This document shows, in pieces, positions 28,833 through 38,333 of a stretch of DNA of 64,000 bases. Numbering within the stretch: position 1 is the first letter of the stretch; the number at the start of each line of letters is the position of its first letter. The DNA is from an uncultured Alphaproteobacteria bacterium (GTDB lineage Bacteria; Pseudomonadota; Alphaproteobacteria; UBA9655). A program made the translations under genes and the position numbers. Location: positions 113,350 through 177,349 of the forward strand of contig CALBSK010000010.1 of the NCBI GenBank assembly GCA_937967795.1, written 5' to 3'. The notes beneath the pieces were generated by a model. That model was not told the DNA's origin. It saw only the letters and a list, made by a program, of their open reading frames with translations, and ran no database searches.

Positions 28833-29450
28833 ATGAAACGCACCATTTTACTCATGGGACTAACTCTTAATTTATTAGGAGCCTCTTCGGTTATGGCCAC
28901 CCTTAAGTGCCCAACACCGGAAGAGTTCAATATTGAACGTTACATGCCGTGGGTGAATATAAAAGGAGAAAGGCACATAGGAGATGTGATAGTTTTTTGG
29001 AATGAAAATGTTCACGACTCCGACCACCCGTATTCTCACGATAAAGTTGTAACTGTTACCACGATGGATAATTTTAATTGCAGAGTAAAAATGCATCCTG
29101 ACAACGGAGAGGACTATGAGCTCGAAATACCGATTAAGGCCATAGAGAATATAGCCCCACCGGCTAACGAGTTAGCTATATATATCGAGGGAATTATCGA
29201 TGATCTTTCTATGGGTAAAAATCCTTCCGTAAATTTTAATGGCTATACATGGAAACTGTACCACCATTCTGGCCCCCTACTAAAAGACGTTCCTCTTACC
29301 CCGAGAGATCCCGATGGAGGACGTTATACACTTTTTTCCCGAGTTTCCGATGATAGTGGCTATGCACTTGCAAGTTACGATTCTTACTACCCTAATGGTA
29401 AACGTCTTCAACTTAGTTTCAAAGCACTTGTCGAGCTTAATAAACTTTGA
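28833..29450 (+). CDS. Secreted protein, member B of the paralogous family, function unknown
   Basis: This 205-residue product has a Sec signal (MKRTILLMGLTLNLLGASSV, cleavage likely after MA). GAGGAG precedes the ATG. The mature part begins TLKCPTPEEFNI and aligns with the 11795 protein (FNCRVKMHPDNGEDYELEI, INFxGY-like NFNGYTWKLY). With the 42876 protein it shares a C-terminal block of the type DPDGxRYxLFS. No named domain is recognised. It is probably periplasmic or surface exposed. A transposase fragment begins ten bases after its stop, so the locus has been rearranged. Confidence 0.75.
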   Translation: MKRTILLMGLTLNLLGASSVMATLKCPTPEEFNIERYMPWVNIKGERHIGDVIVFWNENVHDSDHPYSHDKVVTVTTMDNFNCRVKMHPDNGEDYELEIPIKAIENIAPPANELAIYIEGIIDDLSMGKNPSVNFNGYTWKLYHHSGPLLKDVPLTPRDPDGGRYTLFSRVSDDSGYALASYDSYYPNGKRLQLSFKALVELNKL

Positions 29451-29459
29451 TGAAAAAAC

Positions 29460-29600
29460 TGGTTGATTGAGAACGGCCTCAACTATGTCAAAGACGTTAG
29501 TTTCTCCGAGGACGCGTCCAAACGTCACGTTAATCCCACTGTTTTCTCAACCTGTATCAGCTTTGCTCTTAATATCATTCGAAACAACTACCATCAATAA
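29460..29600 (+). pseudogene. C-terminal fragment of an ISAs1-family transposase
   Basis: The frame reads W(L)IENGLNYVKDVSFSEDAS followed by NPTVFSTCISFALNIIRNN and a stop, the hallmark C-terminus of ISAs1 (H-repeat-like) transposases, including the HWxIEN...DVxFxEDAS block with the last catalytic glutamate. No start and no upstream portion are present. An intact-looking N-terminus of the same family occurs at 63634. Confidence 0.75.
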
Positions 29601-29670
29601 AAGGAATACTTTTTGAAAACTGTATGAAAATAGAAAAAATGATGAATCTTAATTTATGATATCTTGTATT

Positions 29671-29745
29671 CCATCACCCTGAGGGGATGACGACCTTTTT
29701 TATTTTTCCCTGGACACGAGTGCGCGGAGGCGGGAATGACACTCA
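29671..29745. repeat. Dispersed REP-like element, copy next to mgtE
   Basis: CATCACCCTGAGGGGATG forms a near-perfect palindrome and is followed by ACGACCTTTTTT and a GGACACxxGTGCGC string. The GGGGATGACGACCTTTTTT core and the GGACAC(C/G)(C/A)GTGCGC tail recur at 34731-34778, showing a shared mobile repeat. Confidence 0.6.
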
Positions 29746-29804
29746 TAGTGAGCTAATGTATATCAATCTATCTGAATACTATAAAAAGGATTCAAAGATT
29801 TCTT

Positions 29805-31196
29805 TCAAATCAAAAAAAACCGGGCAAGTCCTAAAAAGGTTGCAAAACCCAATAAATCTGTGGTTGTCGTTAAAAAGGGGCCGGCGCTCAAAGCCGGATC
29901 CATTCCCATTTTATCAATGATGATGGGAAGAATAACACCCCAAACAGCCGCCCAAATCATATTAAAAATGAGGGCTCCCCCCAAAACCATTCCTAAGGCA
30001 GGATCCGAAAACCAAAATGCTGCAATGGCGCCCATCACCCCTCCGAAAATAATACCATTGATGAGACCCACAAGAATTTCTTTCCAAATGGCACGGCTCA
30101 TATTGGCTCCCCCCAGTTCACGGGTTGCAAGAGCACGTACCGTCACCGTTACAACTTGCATACCCGCATTTCCACTCATGGCCGCACTAATAGGCATTAA
30201 AACAGCAAGAGCCACCATTTTTTCAATAGTGTGTTGAAATTGGGAGATGACAGTGGCTGCCATGAGCGTACTCAACAGAGAAATCAAAAGCCAAGGAATC
30301 CGCGCATAAGACGTGCTTAAGAGAGGTTCAAAAAAGTCAGATTCAGTCACACGAGCAAGAAGCATGATATCTTTTTCAGCTTCTTCTTCAATCACATCAA
30401 CCACATCATCAACTGTAATCATCCCTACAATGCGGCCTCCTTCATCAATGACAGGGGCAGAGACAAGACCATACTTTCGAAAGAGAAGCGCAACTTCTTC
30501 TTGGTCCATCAGAGCAGGAATGCGTTTGATGTCCCCCATCATAATATCCATGATTTTAGTAGAGGGGGGTTGGCGTAGTAATAAACTAAGCGGAACTCCC
30601 CCAATGGGCGTATGTTTTGGATCCACGACGAAAAGATCATAAAATTTCTCGGGAAGACTTTTGTCTTCAGCGATGTAATGTATGGCTTCGGAAACGGACC
30701 AAAAACTAGGGACACACACAATTTCTCGCTGCATAAGGCGAGCGGCACTATCCTCCGGATAGGTCAGAACCTCTTCTAAAATAACCCGCTCTCCAATGGG
30801 GATGGACTCAAGAATTTCTTTCTGTTGCTTTTCCGCTAAATCTTCGATAAGGGCAACGGCATCATCGCTTTTAAGCCCTGTAATTGCCTCAGCGATATCA
30901 CGGGTGCCAAGTTGCTCGACGACTTCTTCTCGAACGGTTTCGTTAAGATGGGTTAAAATGTCGGGATCAAAATGAGAGCGCAAAATTTCAATGAATCTTT
31001 GCCGCAAATGAGGCGAAAGATATTCAATAACCATGGCCACATCAGCAGCATGGAGCGGCTTGATTAATTGCGCGATCTGTGTTTCCTGGCCGTCTTCGAG
31101 AGCATCTTCGAGCGCTCGAATCGTCTCTTGCGAAACGCCATAGAGCGATTCACTCTCTTCCTGTTCTTGAGTTTGGAGGTGCTCGTTTTCGGCCAT
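29805..31196 (-). CDS. mgtE: Magnesium transporter MgtE
   Basis: The product has 463 residues in the normal order. An N-terminal superhelical MgtE_N domain (about 25-135, LIKPLHAADVAMVIEYL) comes first, then tandem CBS domains (about 140-265; GRIVGMITVDDVVDVIEEEAEKD), then five transmembrane helices with the pore signature (PISAAMSGNAGMQVVTV, MDPALSAGPFLTTTTDL). MgtE is an Mg2+-gated Mg2+ channel. It follows maeB by 14 bases on the same strand. I saw no Mg-sensing riboswitch in front of it, consistent with co-transcription with maeB. Confidence 0.97.
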   Translation of the reverse strand: MAENEHLQTQEQEESESLYGVSQETIRALEDALEDGQETQIAQLIKPLHAADVAMVIEYLSPHLRQRFIEILRSHFDPDILTHLNETVREEVVEQLGTRDIAEAITGLKSDDAVALIEDLAEKQQKEILESIPIGERVILEEVLTYPEDSAARLMQREIVCVPSFWSVSEAIHYIAEDKSLPEKFYDLFVVDPKHTPIGGVPLSLLLRQPPSTKIMDIMMGDIKRIPALMDQEEVALLFRKYGLVSAPVIDEGGRIVGMITVDDVVDVIEEEAEKDIMLLARVTESDFFEPLLSTSYARIPWLLISLLSTLMAATVISQFQHTIEKMVALAVLMPISAAMSGNAGMQVVTVTVRALATRELGGANMSRAIWKEILVGLINGIIFGGVMGAIAAFWFSDPALGMVLGGALIFNMIWAAVWGVILPIIIDKMGMDPALSAGPFLTTTTDLLGFATFLGLARFFLI

Positions 31197-31210
31197 GAGT
31201 CCTCCTGGAT

Positions 31211-33496
31211 TTAAGCGGGAAAGGAACGGGTTGTTTTTTGTGCGTCGACAACGGCAATCGCCGACATATTAAAAATACCTCGGGTGGTCACAGAAGGTGT
31301 CAGGATGTGAATAGGTTTTGAGGGCCCCAATAAAATGGGCCCAAGGGGTTGTCCATCCGCCATCACTTTAATCATATTAAAGGCAATATTTGCTGTGTCT
31401 AAATTAGGCATAATCAAAAGGTTAGCTTGTCCTTTAAGAGAAGAATGGGGGAAAGTTTTCAGACGAATCATTTCACTTAAAGCTGCGTCAGCATGCATTT
31501 CTCCCTCAACTTCTAATTCAGGAGCAATACACCTGATTTTTTCAAGAACACGACGCATTTTTAACGCTGATTCATCATGATAGGTTCCAAAATTTGAATG
31601 AGATAAAAGAGCAAGTTTGGGAACAATTCCAAATTTACGAACTTGAGCAGCAGCCATGACCGCCATTTCTGCTAATTGACAAATTGTTGGGTTCAAATTG
31701 ACATAAGGATCGCAAAAGAAAAATGATCCTTTTTCAAGAACCATAATACTCATGGATGCAGCTACTTCTAAGCCAGGCTGAAGACTTACGATATCGAGGA
31801 GGGAGTCGAGATGATGACCATAGCGTCCGGTAGGACCACATAAACCACAATCTGCCTCTCCAAAATGTACCATAAGACTGGCAATGACAGATGAATTTGT
31901 GCGAAGAACGATTTTAGCAGAGTCCGGAGAAACCCCCTTTCTCTCCATCAATCGATGATATTCTGTCCAATATTGATGGTAACGAGGATCATTTTGGGGA
32001 TCAACAAGGTCGAAATCTTTCTCCCCTTTCATTTGCAAATTCAATTTCTTAATACGATTTTCTACCACTTCCCGGCGACCGATAAGGATGGGATAAGCAA
32101 TCCTTTCTTCAAGGACTCGCTGGACGGCTTGTAAAACTCTTTCATCTTCCCCTTCAGCATAGACAAGACGAAGGGGTGTGGCTTTTGCTCGGCTGAAAAT
32201 AGGTTTCATGATCAGGCTTGAACGATAAACAAATTCTGAGAGTTGCTGTTTATAAGCATCGATATCTTTAAGAGGGCGTGTTGCAACGCCGGTTTTCATA
32301 GCTGCTTCTGCAACCGCAGGGGGAAGTTCAGTAATAAGGCGAGGATCAAAAGGTTTGGGGATGATATAGTTTGACCCAAATCTTAAATCTTCACGAGGAT
32401 AAATGGAGGTGACAACATCAGACGGATTTTGAAGAGTAAGGTTTGATAAAGCATAGACGCATGCAAGCTTCATTTCTTCATTAATAGTGGTTGCTCCAAC
32501 GTCAAGAGCTCCCCGAAAAATAAAAGGAAAACACAAGACATTATTAACTTGATTGGGATAGTCGGACCGACCCGTTGCCATAATGGCATCCGACCGTACA
32601 GCGCGCACTTCTTCAGGTAAAATTTCGGGAATAGGATTCGCAAGGGCAAGGATAAGAGGATGATCTGCCATAGCGGCCACATCCTTACCCTTTAAAATTC
32701 CTCCCGCTGAAAGTCCCAAAAAAATATCAGCTCCGTTGAGAGCTTCAATAAGGGTACGCGCCTTTTGATCCGTTGCATATTTTTCCTTAAATGGATCCAT
32801 TTTGAGAGAGCGACCCTTATAAATAACACCGGCTTGATCGGTTGCAATAATGTTTTCTTTTTTGAGTCCTAAGCCAACAAGAATATCAAGACACGCAATA
32901 GCAGCAGCCCCCGCTCCAGAAGTAACAAGCTTGACGTCTCGTATGTTTTTTTTCACGAGTTTCAAAGCGTTTAAAACTGCGGCTCCCACAATAATAGCAG
33001 TTCCATGCTGATCATCATGAAAAACGGGAATCTGCAGACGTTTTTTAAGTTCTCGTTCAACCTGAAAACACTCCGGGGCCTTGATGTCTTCAAGGTTAAT
33101 TCCTCCAAAAGTCGGTTCAAGACTTGCGATAATATCAACCAGCTTCGTTGCGTCTGGCTCATTAATTTCAATATCAAATACATCGATCCCTGCAAACTTT
33201 TTAAAAAGAACGGCTTTTCCCTCCATGACCGGTTTTGCGGCCAGAGGACCAATATTTCCAAGCCCCAAAACAGCTGTTCCATTGCTGATAACGGCGACAA
33301 GGTTTGCACGACCTGTAAGAGAGGCAACTTCCTGGGGATCAGCTTGAATAGCTTCACTGGCCGCAGCCACTCCAGGAGAATAGGCAAGAGCTAAATCCTC
33401 TTGGGTTGAAAGGGGCTTTGTTGCAACAATCTTTAATTTACCGGGAGGTTTATAACGATGATAATCAAGTGCTCGTTGATAAAGAGTTTCTTCCAT
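31211..33496 (-). CDS. maeB: NADP-dependent malic enzyme with phosphotransacetylase-like domain
   Basis: The product has 761 residues, the long MaeB form. The malic N-terminal domain (about 15-150; the first [13 protein letters not shown], then [20 protein letters not shown]), the Rossmann NAD(P) domain (about 160-400; [26 protein letters not shown]) and a C-terminal phosphate acetyltransferase-like domain (about 435-755) are all present. It decarboxylates malate to pyruvate with NADPH; the C-terminal domain is thought to be regulatory (acetyl-CoA) rather than catalytic. mgtE follows directly. Confidence 0.96.
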   Translation of the reverse strand: MEETLYQRALDYHRYKPPGKLKIVATKPLSTQEDLALAYSPGVAAASEAIQADPQEVASLTGRANLVAVISNGTAVLGLGNIGPLAAKPVMEGKAVLFKKFAGIDVFDIEINEPDATKLVDIIASLEPTFGGINLEDIKAPECFQVERELKKRLQIPVFHDDQHGTAIIVGAAVLNALKLVKKNIRDVKLVTSGAGAAAIACLDILVGLGLKKENIIATDQAGVIYKGRSLKMDPFKEKYATDQKARTLIEALNGADIFLGLSAGGILKGKDVAAMADHPLILALANPIPEILPEEVRAVRSDAIMATGRSDYPNQVNNVLCFPFIFRGALDVGATTINEEMKLACVYALSNLTLQNPSDVVTSIYPREDLRFGSNYIIPKPFDPRLITELPPAVAEAAMKTGVATRPLKDIDAYKQQLSEFVYRSSLIMKPIFSRAKATPLRLVYAEGEDERVLQAVQRVLEERIAYPILIGRREVVENRIKKLNLQMKGEKDFDLVDPQNDPRYHQYWTEYHRLMERKGVSPDSAKIVLRTNSSVIASLMVHFGEADCGLCGPTGRYGHHLDSLLDIVSLQPGLEVAASMSIMVLEKGSFFFCDPYVNLNPTICQLAEMAVMAAAQVRKFGIVPKLALLSHSNFGTYHDESALKMRRVLEKIRCIAPELEVEGEMHADAALSEMIRLKTFPHSSLKGQANLLIMPNLDTANIAFNMIKVMADGQPLGPILLGPSKPIHILTPSVTTRGIFNMSAIAVVDAQKTTRSFPA

Positions 33497-33550
33497 GCTG
33501 TTCCCTCTCTTAGAACACGTAAGTATACCCTATTTAATCATAAATAGATA

Positions 33551-33637
33551 TGGTGCGGTCGAGAAGACTCGAACTTCCACGGGGTCTCCCCCACAGCGAC
33601 CTCAACGCTGCGCGTCTACCAATTCCGCCACGACCGC
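33551..33637 (-). tRNA. trnL: tRNA-Leu(GAG)
   Basis: Reverse strand, 87 bases with a long variable arm (GTGGGGGAGACCCCGT region) as expected for class II. The acceptor GCGGTCG pairs with CGACCGC. The anticodon stem CAGCG/CGCTG holds loop TTGAGGT (anticodon GAG). CCA is encoded at 33551-33553. Confidence 0.95.
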
Positions 33638-33723
33638 ATGACTTTTGGCTTTTACCTTTTAAGTCTTGATGGTATCTTGAGATAACAAATCTATCTCCTT
33701 ACTGCAATCGTCTTTACACGGAA

Positions 33724-34380
33724 ATGAGGATGAGGACAAGCCCAAAGGCATTAAATATTTTTGAATGGAAGTCCCAAAAAGGTCTTGTTGGGTATGTAGA
33801 GGCTTTGAAATTCATGGAAGCCCAAGTTAAAGCCATTCAGAACAACGAAGGCAGCGAATGCATCTGGTTTCTTGAGCACCCTCCTCTTTATACCCTTGGA
33901 ACAAGCGCTCATGAAGAGGATATTCTGAGACCTACAAAGCTTCCTCTCTATAAAACGGGAAGAGGAGGAAAAATCACTTATCATGGTCCTGGCCAAAGGA
34001 TTGTGTATCTCCTTCTTGATTTAAAGACCTATTATCAAGATATTCGTCGCTATGTTGGTGAGTTAGAAACCTGGATTATTCAAGTCTTATCCTATTTTGG
34101 AGTCAAAGGTGAACGTCGTCCAGACCGAATAGGGATATGGGTTCAAAAAGAAGGATATGATCATAAAATAGCAGCTTTAGGGATTAGGGTTCAAAAATGG
34201 GTAACTTCCCATGGGCTGGCTTTAAATGTAAGTCCAGATTTGAGTGCTTATCAAGATATTGTTCCTTGCGGCATCAACCAATATGGCGTTACTTCTTTAT
34301 CGGATTTAGGACTTTCTGTAGCCATGGAAGAAGTGGATATAATTTTGCAGAAAACATGTCCTTTTGGTCCATGCGCGTAA
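33724..34380 (+). CDS. lipB: Octanoyl-[ACP]:protein N-octanoyltransferase LipB
   Basis: The product has 218 residues. LipB signatures are LEHPPLYTLGTSA, TGRGGKITYHGPGQRIVYLLLDL and the pair AALGIRVQKWVTSHGLALNV with the catalytic lysine (KIAALG) and CGI near the C-terminus (PCGINQYGVTSL). It transfers octanoyl groups from ACP to lipoate-dependent enzymes. Two in-frame ATGs (33724, 33730) are six bases apart. The 3' end overlaps the following DUF167 gene by up to 25 bases. Confidence 0.96.
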   Translation: MRMRTSPKALNIFEWKSQKGLVGYVEALKFMEAQVKAIQNNEGSECIWFLEHPPLYTLGTSAHEEDILRPTKLPLYKTGRGGKITYHGPGQRIVYLLLDLKTYYQDIRRYVGELETWIIQVLSYFGVKGERRPDRIGIWVQKEGYDHKIAALGIRVQKWVTSHGLALNVSPDLSAYQDIVPCGINQYGVTSLSDLGLSVAMEEVDIILQKTCPFGPCA

Positions 34381-34658
34381 TTGTTCATCTTATTCCTAGC
34401 TCCTCGCTAGATAAAATTGAAGGCTGGGCTTTGGATGCTGATGGTCGTAAAATTCTAAGGGTTAAAATTTCAGCCATTCCTCAAAAAAATAAAGCTAATG
34501 TTGCTTTAATTAAGCTTCTCGCCACAACTCTTCAAGTTCCTAAAGCCCGAATTTCTCTCGTTCGGGGGACAACCAGGCGCATTAAACACCTCTTGATAGA
34601 AATCGATGAAGAAGAAGCGGAGACGCTTTTAGATAAATATTTTTCTTTGCGGGAATAA
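34356..34658 (+). CDS. DUF167 (YggU) family protein
   Basis: The product has 100 residues from the ATG at 34356 (alternative ATG 34371 gives 95). The family pattern is complete: VIVHLIPSSSLDKIEGW, VKISAIPQKNKANVALIKLLA and ISLVRGTTRRIKHLLIEI. Structure is known for homologues; function is not. It overlaps lipB in another frame and is probably translated by coupling to it. Confidence 0.88.
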   Translation: MSFWSMRVIVHLIPSSSLDKIEGWALDADGRKILRVKISAIPQKNKANVALIKLLATTLQVPKARISLVRGTTRRIKHLLIEIDEEEAETLLDKYFSLRE

Positions 34659-34679
34659 GCTCCCTGAACAAAATTTTCG

Positions 34680-34780
34680 TGAACATTCCTCTCTACCCTC
34701 CTAAGGGTCATCCACACTTCCGCGGGGACAAGCCTAAATTCGGGGATGACGACCTTTTTTCCCCGGACACCCGTGCGCTT
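34680..34780. repeat. Dispersed REP-like element, second copy
   Basis: CTAAGGGTCATCC and CGGGGATGACGACC face each other around CCGCGGGGACAAG, forming an imperfect palindrome followed by TTTTTTCCCCGGACACCCGTGCGC. Core and tail match the element at 29671-29745. It sits just after the DUF167 stop, so it could incidentally end transcription. Confidence 0.6.
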
Positions 34781-34841
34781 TCTCTTGAGATTCTTTGAAA
34801 TTCGGAATAAAGATGAAGTGGAAAAATAAAAGGAGAAACAT

Positions 34842-34979
34842 ATGACCTTGGTTCGTACGTTATGGGGTGTCATGGCCTTCTTGTTACTGACAGGAATCAT
34901 TGCCCTTTCGATGTGGGGAATTCCTGCCCCTGCGACGCGTATTGAAAAAATTATTCCCAATGAAAAACTCCCTCAATAA
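34842..34979 (+). CDS. Small single-pass membrane protein (45 residues), conserved in alphaproteobacteria
   Basis: The ATG at 34842 follows AGGAGA by five bases. The product begins MTLVRTLWGVMAFLLLTGII, has one transmembrane helix, and ends with PAPATRIEKIIPNEKLPQ. The xxPxxRIEKxIPN(E/D) tail resembles a small hypothetical protein found in many alphaproteobacteria. Its stop overlaps the next gene's start by 20 bases, so the two are coupled. Function is unknown. Confidence 0.6.
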   Translation: MTLVRTLWGVMAFLLLTGIIALSMWGIPAPATRIEKIIPNEKLPQ

Positions 34980-36501
34980 AGTCATCCTTTTAGGAAATCT
35001 TCTTGCTTTTCTAAGGAGTGAAACGTTACACAGTCAACCGATTCCACTCATCTCTCATAAAAATAATTCTTTGGATTCTCCTCTCTCCTTGACTCCCCAG
35101 GAGACGGCTCTTTTTTGGGAGGGGACTCCCCCCTCTGTGATTGAGACTTATTTTTCAAAACTTCCCCTGCAGCTGACCTCTCGTGTTTTGCGGACGATGC
35201 GGGACGATCTCTTAAAAGAAAAATATTATCCTCTTCTTCAGAATACGTCCTATGAACAAACGCTGTTCTCCCTTTTAAGGGAAACAGGACAAATTGAAAA
35301 AGCCAAAGAGTTTCTTCTGGAGTCTCATCTTTCCGATAAAGAAACCCTACTGATCAATGTACAATGGTTGGAAGGAAAATCGAAAAAAGTTTGTGAAAAA
35401 ATTTCAAACCTTATTCGAACCTCTTCTGATCCTGAATGGAAAAAGCAAAATATTTATTGTCTTATTCTTAATGGAGAAGAAGAGCGTGCGAAAATAGCCG
35501 TTGAACTTTTAAGTGAGTCACCATGTCCCGCTCATTCTCTCATTAATGCCCTTTTTGATTCTTCGTCCCTGCCGCTTTTTGATGACGCAATTGCACGATC
35601 TCCTTTCCTTCTAACTGTCTGGTGCGCCATAGGACGAGAAATTCCCGAACAAAGTTTGAAGGATATCCCTCCTTCATCCCTTGCGCTTATAGCAAATTCT
35701 GAGAATATGCTTCTTAAAACACGGCTCTTAGCTGCTGAACGTGCTCTTCAAGAAGGTGTTGTAAAAGGCGATGCCGTATTCACCCTCCTTAAGAACGCTC
35801 CGACTAAAGATTTTTTAAAAAATTTTTCGGAAGCGCTTAAAGCATCAAAGACTGAAATCTTACTTCCTCTTTTTCAAAAGGCCACGGATGAATACAAACT
35901 AGGAGTGATCATAGATATTTTTAATGCACAGCTTTCTAAAATTGAGCCTTCTCTCCCAACACTTTCTCTCGCGCCTTATATGATTCGTGCTTTTTTAGAA
36001 AGGGGAGAAAAAGCTCATGCTAAAAAATGGGGAGCTTTTTTTATGAGGGAATCTCCTGATGAGGCTCTTTCTCTTTTTCCTCTTCTTCATTTAGCCTTTC
36101 CTCAAAACATGTGGAAAAACGAACAATTCGAAGTCTGGCAAGCTTATCAAAGTCGTGTGCACCCGCAAAGTGCTGCTCAAAATTCCTACCTGTTAAGGCG
36201 TGTGTTTGAAGCTTTAGGAGAGACTCCACGTTCTGTGATGAAAGGAGAGCCTGCGGTTCCTTCGTGGCGTCAGCAAAAAAGCTTTTTTGATCAAAAAGAT
36301 ATGGTTCTTTTAGAGTCGGCCGCTGATAGCAAACGAAAGGGCGAAGTTTTCCTTCTTGTTTTGGTTATGATGGGAGAGGAGCCCTTTAAGAGCCTTTCCG
36401 TAGATAAATTGGTCCCTATTTTAAAAGCTCTTTGTAAGGCGGGCTATAAAACCGAAGCCCGATCTCTTGCCCTTGAATTTTTATTAGCCAAGGACCTTTA
36501 A
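34960..36501 (+). CDS. Alpha-helical repeat protein, function unknown
   Basis: I start at the ATG 34960, which gives 513 residues and an N-terminal hydrophobic segment (MKNSLNKVILLGNLLAFLRS) that may be a signal or anchor; upstream codons in frame overlap the small membrane gene and look spurious. The body is made of helical pairs of TPR/Sel1-like spacing (for example ETGQIEKAKEFLLES, KLVPILKALCKAGYKTEARS), but I cannot name a family. Its coupling to the small membrane protein suggests a joint envelope role, by inference. It is convergent with sppA, 35 bases apart. Confidence 0.75.
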   Translation: MKNSLNKVILLGNLLAFLRSETLHSQPIPLISHKNNSLDSPLSLTPQETALFWEGTPPSVIETYFSKLPLQLTSRVLRTMRDDLLKEKYYPLLQNTSYEQTLFSLLRETGQIEKAKEFLLESHLSDKETLLINVQWLEGKSKKVCEKISNLIRTSSDPEWKKQNIYCLILNGEEERAKIAVELLSESPCPAHSLINALFDSSSLPLFDDAIARSPFLLTVWCAIGREIPEQSLKDIPPSSLALIANSENMLLKTRLLAAERALQEGVVKGDAVFTLLKNAPTKDFLKNFSEALKASKTEILLPLFQKATDEYKLGVIIDIFNAQLSKIEPSLPTLSLAPYMIRAFLERGEKAHAKKWGAFFMRESPDEALSLFPLLHLAFPQNMWKNEQFEVWQAYQSRVHPQSAAQNSYLLRRVFEALGETPRSVMKGEPAVPSWRQQKSFFDQKDMVLLESAADSKRKGEVFLLVLVMMGEEPFKSLSVDKLVPILKALCKAGYKTEARSLALEFLLAKDL

Positions 36502-36536
36502 GGAGATTCTTAGGAGCTTCTTAAGCACGCATATCC

Positions 36537-38315
36537 TTATCTCACATCTCCCAAAGGAGCATAAACCATCTCTTGAGAAGAAAGGAGAAGCGTAAAAATG
36601 GACATGATCTTCTTAAAAGGCTGCAAAAAGGCACCTAAAATCCCATATTCTAGATGAGAGTCCTCTCCTTCGTTTTCAAGCAAAGAGGCAAGAGTTTCAA
36701 GAAGGGTTTTAGGCTGGGGGTAAACCTCAACATCTGCGCCAGAAGAAAGGCCCGCTTCCTTTTTCGCCAGATCAATGGCAGTTTGAAGCCCGCCTAACTG
36801 ATCTACAAGGCCTAAGGCTAGGGCTTGCTCTCCGGTCCAGACCCGCCCTCGAGCGACTTTTTCGACTTGCTCACGCGACATCTTACGTTCTTTTGCAACC
36901 CGACTCGTAAAACCTTCATAAACATCATCCATTAACGCATTGAGTTTGACCCATTGAGCGGGCGTAAAAGATTCAATAAAGCTCCATAGAGTGGCATTTT
37001 CACTTGTCGTTACATGACCAAATTTAATTCCTAATTTTTCACAAAGTCCCGAAAGAACAAATTTTCCTCCAAAAACACCAATAGACCCTGTGAGAGTCGC
37101 TGGCTGCGCCACAATTTTAGAACCAGCAAGTGAAATCCAATATCCCCCTGATGCTGCAGCATCACTCATGGAAATGATGACGGGTTTTCGAGCCCTCTCT
37201 TTGATTGTATTGATCATACTATAAATTGTTTCTGAGGCAACAGGAGAGCCGCCTGAAGAATTAACGCGGAAGACAATGGCTTTGACATTTTTATCGTTTG
37301 CCGCCAGCTGGAAAGCTTTATAAATGGAATGAGCAGACATGACTAAATCATCTAAAACCGAACTTTCTCCATCCCGCTGAATGATCCCCGATCCAAAAAT
37401 CACGGCAACTTTATCTCTTTTCGTTGCGTGGGGAAGGGAATGAAGATAAGTGCCTACACTTACAAAATGAATATGTTGACCCAGTTTTTCTCGAATAATG
37501 GGAACGAGATTTTGACGAGAGTCCATACGATCGACGAGTTTTTCTCGCAAAGCATCTTGGGTAAGATAAGGACCATTATTGATGAGGTAGCGCACCTGAT
37601 CATGGGAGAGGGCCCTCTCCCTTGCAATACCGTCCACAAGTTGACTAAGAATTGAATCGGCAATGGCTTGAGAGGCTTCCCGATTTGCTTCAGAAAACTC
37701 TTCGCGTGTGTACATTTCAATAAAAGATTTGTATTCTTTTCGCTGAGCAAATTCTGGTTTGATATCCAATTTTTCAAAAGCTCCCCTAGCAAAAGGGAGT
37801 TCTATATTGATCCCCATTAAATTTACGGTTCCTATGGGTTGAAGCCAGATTTCTTTGCATGCTGTTGCTAAATAATAAATACCTGTCCCTGATGAAGTTT
37901 CACCAAAGGTTTCTGCAAAACACCAGCTAGGCTTTCCCGTTTTATGGAAAATTAAAAGAGCCTCACGGAGTTCCTGGAGCTGTGCCATGCCTAAATGAGG
38001 CGATTCAATGCGAACCATAAGTCCTTTTATTTTAGGGTCTTGAGCCGCATAAAGAATGGCTCGCGTGAGATCATAAAGAGACGCGTTTTTTCCCAAAAAC
38101 AAAGATTCGATTCCTTTTGCATCGGCATGCTCAACATAAGTCCCATTAAGAGTTAAGGAAAGGACTGTATCCTGCTTTAAAGGCTTTAAAGGAGGGGAAA
38201 AAGGCCCTATATGACCTAAATAGAGAGAAAAAATAAGAGCAAAAATGCTAAATCCTATGAACGCACAAATCCCATAAAGAGTAGAAAAAATAAATCTAAA
38301 AAAGCCGCGAATCAT
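36537..38315 (-). CDS. sppA: Signal peptide peptidase SppA, 67K type
   Basis: The product has 592 residues with an N-terminal membrane anchor (FIGFSIFALIFSLYLG) and two tandem S49 peptidase domains. The catalytic lysine lies in the first domain (RKEYKSFIEMYT) and the nucleophile serine in the second (MSDAAASGGYWISLAG), as in the long SppA form. It degrades cleaved signal peptides and other membrane peptides. It lies 18 bases after fabI on the same strand and may be co-transcribed with it. Confidence 0.95.
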   Translation of the reverse strand: MIRGFFRFIFSTLYGICAFIGFSIFALIFSLYLGHIGPFSPPLKPLKQDTVLSLTLNGTYVEHADAKGIESLFLGKNASLYDLTRAILYAAQDPKIKGLMVRIESPHLGMAQLQELREALLIFHKTGKPSWCFAETFGETSSGTGIYYLATACKEIWLQPIGTVNLMGINIELPFARGAFEKLDIKPEFAQRKEYKSFIEMYTREEFSEANREASQAIADSILSQLVDGIARERALSHDQVRYLINNGPYLTQDALREKLVDRMDSRQNLVPIIREKLGQHIHFVSVGTYLHSLPHATKRDKVAVIFGSGIIQRDGESSVLDDLVMSAHSIYKAFQLAANDKNVKAIVFRVNSSGGSPVASETIYSMINTIKERARKPVIISMSDAAASGGYWISLAGSKIVAQPATLTGSIGVFGGKFVLSGLCEKLGIKFGHVTTSENATLWSFIESFTPAQWVKLNALMDDVYEGFTSRVAKERKMSREQVEKVARGRVWTGEQALALGLVDQLGGLQTAIDLAKKEAGLSSGADVEVYPQPKTLLETLASLLENEGEDSHLEYGILGAFLQPFKKIMSIFTLLLSSQEMVYAPLGDVR

Positions 38316-38333
38316 AATGACTTCCTTTGTAAT

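Noticed and set aside
30313..30642. 109-codon ORF opposite the CBS region of mgtE
   Set aside because: It is a shadow of the conserved mgtE reading frame.
31197..31210. Magnesium riboswitch before mgtE
   Set aside because: Only 14 bases separate maeB and mgtE, leaving no room for an M-box.
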